The notes beneath the pieces were generated by a model, which worked only from the letters and a program-made list of their open reading frames with translations, did not search any database and was not told the DNA's origin. A DNA stretch of 33,930 nt, taken from contig JAJZNX010000187.1 of the NCBI GenBank assembly GCA_021852275.1, forward strand, positions 1-33,930, given 5' to 3'. Of this stretch, positions 32,897 through 33,930 are shown in pieces. The stretch comes from Planctomycetota bacterium (GTDB lineage: Bacteria; Planctomycetota; Phycisphaerae; WQYP01). Each line of letters starts with the position of its first letter. Position 1 is the stretch's first letter. Made by a program: the position numbers and the translations under genes.

Positions 32897-33553
32897 TCAG
32901 ATACATGCCGGAACAACTTCACGGCGCCGGGCCACCAGGTCAATCAAAGCGGAAAGGCCACGGTGGCAGGCACCTTCATCAAGGTGCGCCTCGTAGGAAT
33001 GCAGGTGCAGCAGTTCCATGTCGGCAAAGCTCTGACGCAGCATTTCCGGCGTGTACATCTGCTCCGGTTGCGACGGGCCGCCGGTACCAAGGGCAATTTG
33101 CTCCGGCCGATAGCCGGTCAGCAGCAAAACGCCGCCGGGTTTAAGGGTGTGCCGGATAAACTTAAACACGCGGTCGCGCTGTTCCGGCTTGAGAAACTGA
33201 ATCATAATAGCCGCCACGCCGTCATAGGCCGCAGGTTCCCATCGGCGGGTGAGAATATTTTCCACGGCATATCGCACCTGCACCTGGTGCTGGGCCGCCA
33301 GTTGCCGGGCTTTTTCCACGGCGTTGGAGGAACCGTCAAACGCATCCACACGGTAACCGCAGCGGGCCAGCCACACACTGTTGCGGCCTTCACCATCGGC
33401 CACGGCCAGCACGCGCCCGCCGGCGGGAATCCAGTGGGCAAACGACCGTAAAAACAAATTAGGTTCGGTACCGTATACGTACTCTGCGGAGGCGTAGCGC
33501 TGTTGCCAGCGACCCATTTCCAGATCATGTAAAGTCGGAGTGTCGGTGTTCAT
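32897..33553 (-). CDS. Class I SAM-dependent methyltransferase
   Basis: The 218-residue protein has a Rossmann methyltransferase fold. Motif I appears as VLAVADGEGRNSVWLA (about 48-63), the acidic strand end as VDAFDGSS (about 69-76), and the motif near LKPGGVLLLTGY (about 136-147) is typical. The N-terminus RYASAEYVYGTEPNLFL is characteristic of TehB-like and related small-molecule methyltransferases. The target molecule is unknown. It is the first gene of a probable three-gene unit with the uronate isomerase-like and dehydrogenase genes, 47 bp before the former. A TATAAT six bases before the ATG and no Shine-Dalgarno suggest a leaderless mRNA. Confidence 0.88.
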   Translation of the reverse strand: MNTDTPTLHDLEMGRWQQRYASAEYVYGTEPNLFLRSFAHWIPAGGRVLAVADGEGRNSVWLARCGYRVDAFDGSSNAVEKARQLAAQHQVQVRYAVENILTRRWEPAAYDGVAAIMIQFLKPEQRDRVFKFIRHTLKPGGVLLLTGYRPEQIALGTGGPSQPEQMYTPEMLRQSFADMELLHLHSYEAHLDEGACHRGLSALIDLVARRREVVPACI

Positions 33554-33559
33554 GGTGGA

Positions 33560-33565
33560 ATTATA
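33560..33565 (-). promoter_or_regulatory. Perfect -10 box six bases before the methyltransferase gene
   Basis: TATAAT on the minus strand is followed by TCCACC and the ATG at 33553. No convincing -35 box is seen at 16-18 bp. The spacing puts the transcription start at or next to the start codon. Confidence 0.45.
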
Positions 33566-33806
33566 ACGTATGCCGTTGGCAAGGGCATGGCACCCCCTGT
33601 GGTAAAAATGTCTAGTCGGTGAAAAACAGATCCTGGCTCCTGCGTCCGTCCCAGGGCTGTAAAAACGTTGCCTGTGTTGGTTATTCTGGCCGGTATGTTT
33701 CCTTACTATAATTCTTTACCACGCCCGTTCATATGCGGGTGCGTGGCATGTTATGCGGAGTAGTATGATAGAATAAAAGGTTGGCGGCCTAAGGATGGGC
33801 GGCTTA
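33566..33806. other. Intergenic region with a promoter-like box and hairpin
   Basis: There is no supported gene. A TATAAT at 33707-33712 (plus strand, weak TTCTGG 17 bp upstream) precedes a hairpin in which CCACGC (33719-33724) pairs with GCGTGG (33741-33746). After it GGAG leads to a three-codon reading frame (ATG ATA GAA TAA). It looks like the leader of a plus-strand gene beyond the window, now interrupted by the foldback element. Confidence 0.35.
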
Positions 33807-33930
33807 GGGACCGCGCAAAAATAAATTCGTGTTTTACGGCGCAGAAATTTTGGCCGCCAGCGAGGCGTGAGTGAGGCGCATACCCCGGCAGTGGGTCTGA
33901 AACGAGCGAACAACGAAGCTGGAGGCCAAA
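33807..33930. mobile_element. 165-bp foldback (MITE-like) element, copy C, cut by the window edge
   Basis: The first 124 bp of the element are present in the same orientation, with one difference by eye from copy B over this length. The bases before it are TTA rather than TAA, so the target would be T-T-A or TWA in general; the right flank is outside the window. Confidence 0.85.

Noticed and set aside
1-33930. tRNA, rRNA and CRISPR arrays
   Set aside because: I looked for TTCGA-type T-arm patterns, conserved rRNA blocks and regularly spaced short repeats and saw none. By-eye inspection could miss a degenerate tRNA.

Overview
The window reads as about 34 kb of a bacterial chromosome of moderately high GC. 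It is most likely a planctomycete, perhaps of the Phycisphaerae, though a Verrucomicrobia/Lentisphaerae-type relative cannot be excluded. The pointers are a large pilin-like protein ending in an FFDGH-type motif, cytoplasmic sugar-catabolic enzymes scattered among housekeeping genes, dnaA with no dnaN neighbour, and long single-gene transcription units. This placement is inferred from gene content; there is no rRNA in the window. I found no tRNA, rRNA, CRISPR array or intact transposase gene.

Layout. 1-650: remnant of a GH43-type glycosidase on the minus strand. 788-8701 (+): SurA-like chaperone, cysS, an inactive/active pair of M16 zinc proteases, an L-rhamnose-isomerase-type sugar isomerase, a small membrane protein and a nitroreductase. 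8754-12568: sulfide:quinone oxidoreductase (sqr) with a 46-codon partner. Its last 497 bp are duplicated on the far side of a DUF4143-type ATPase gene. 12668-13798 (-): alpha/beta hydrolase. 13989-16133 (+): polytopic glycosyltransferase-like protein. 16160-17506 (-): dnaA. 18112-20997 (+): aldo/keto reductase, shikimate kinase and a pilin-like protein. 21097-26790 (-): mutS, a zinc-ribbon membrane protein and a GH29 alpha-L-fucosidase. 27129-27320 (-): orphan DUF6364-like antitoxin. 27484-30422 (+): prephenate dehydrogenase and transketolase. 30508-33553 (-): a methyltransferase / uronate isomerase / 2-hydroxyacid dehydrogenase operon whose isomerase gene carries a frameshift.

Functionally this is mostly housekeeping (DnaA, MutS, CysS, AroK, TyrA, transketolase). 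Carbohydrate catabolism is the second theme: fucosidase, GH43 remnant, rhamnose-type isomerase, uronate isomerase, aldo/keto reductase and 2-hydroxyacid dehydrogenase. No dedicated regulator or transporter lies nearby.

The most unusual content is repetitive DNA. A 165-bp foldback element (MITE-like) with about 23-bp terminal inverted repeats occurs in two complete copies and one cut by the window edge. Both complete copies are flanked by TAA duplications. One sits exactly in the TAA stop codon of the duplicated sqr tail, while the other sqr tail is the uninterrupted site, so the window holds its own before/after pair. A diverged relative starts at the TAA stop of the pilin-like gene. A separate 87-bp repeat (two copies) and a 122-bp element with IS66-like ends are also present. 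Three genes (the ATPase, mutS and the methyltransferase) have a perfect TATAAT 6-7 nt before the ATG and no Shine-Dalgarno, which suggests leaderless mRNAs.
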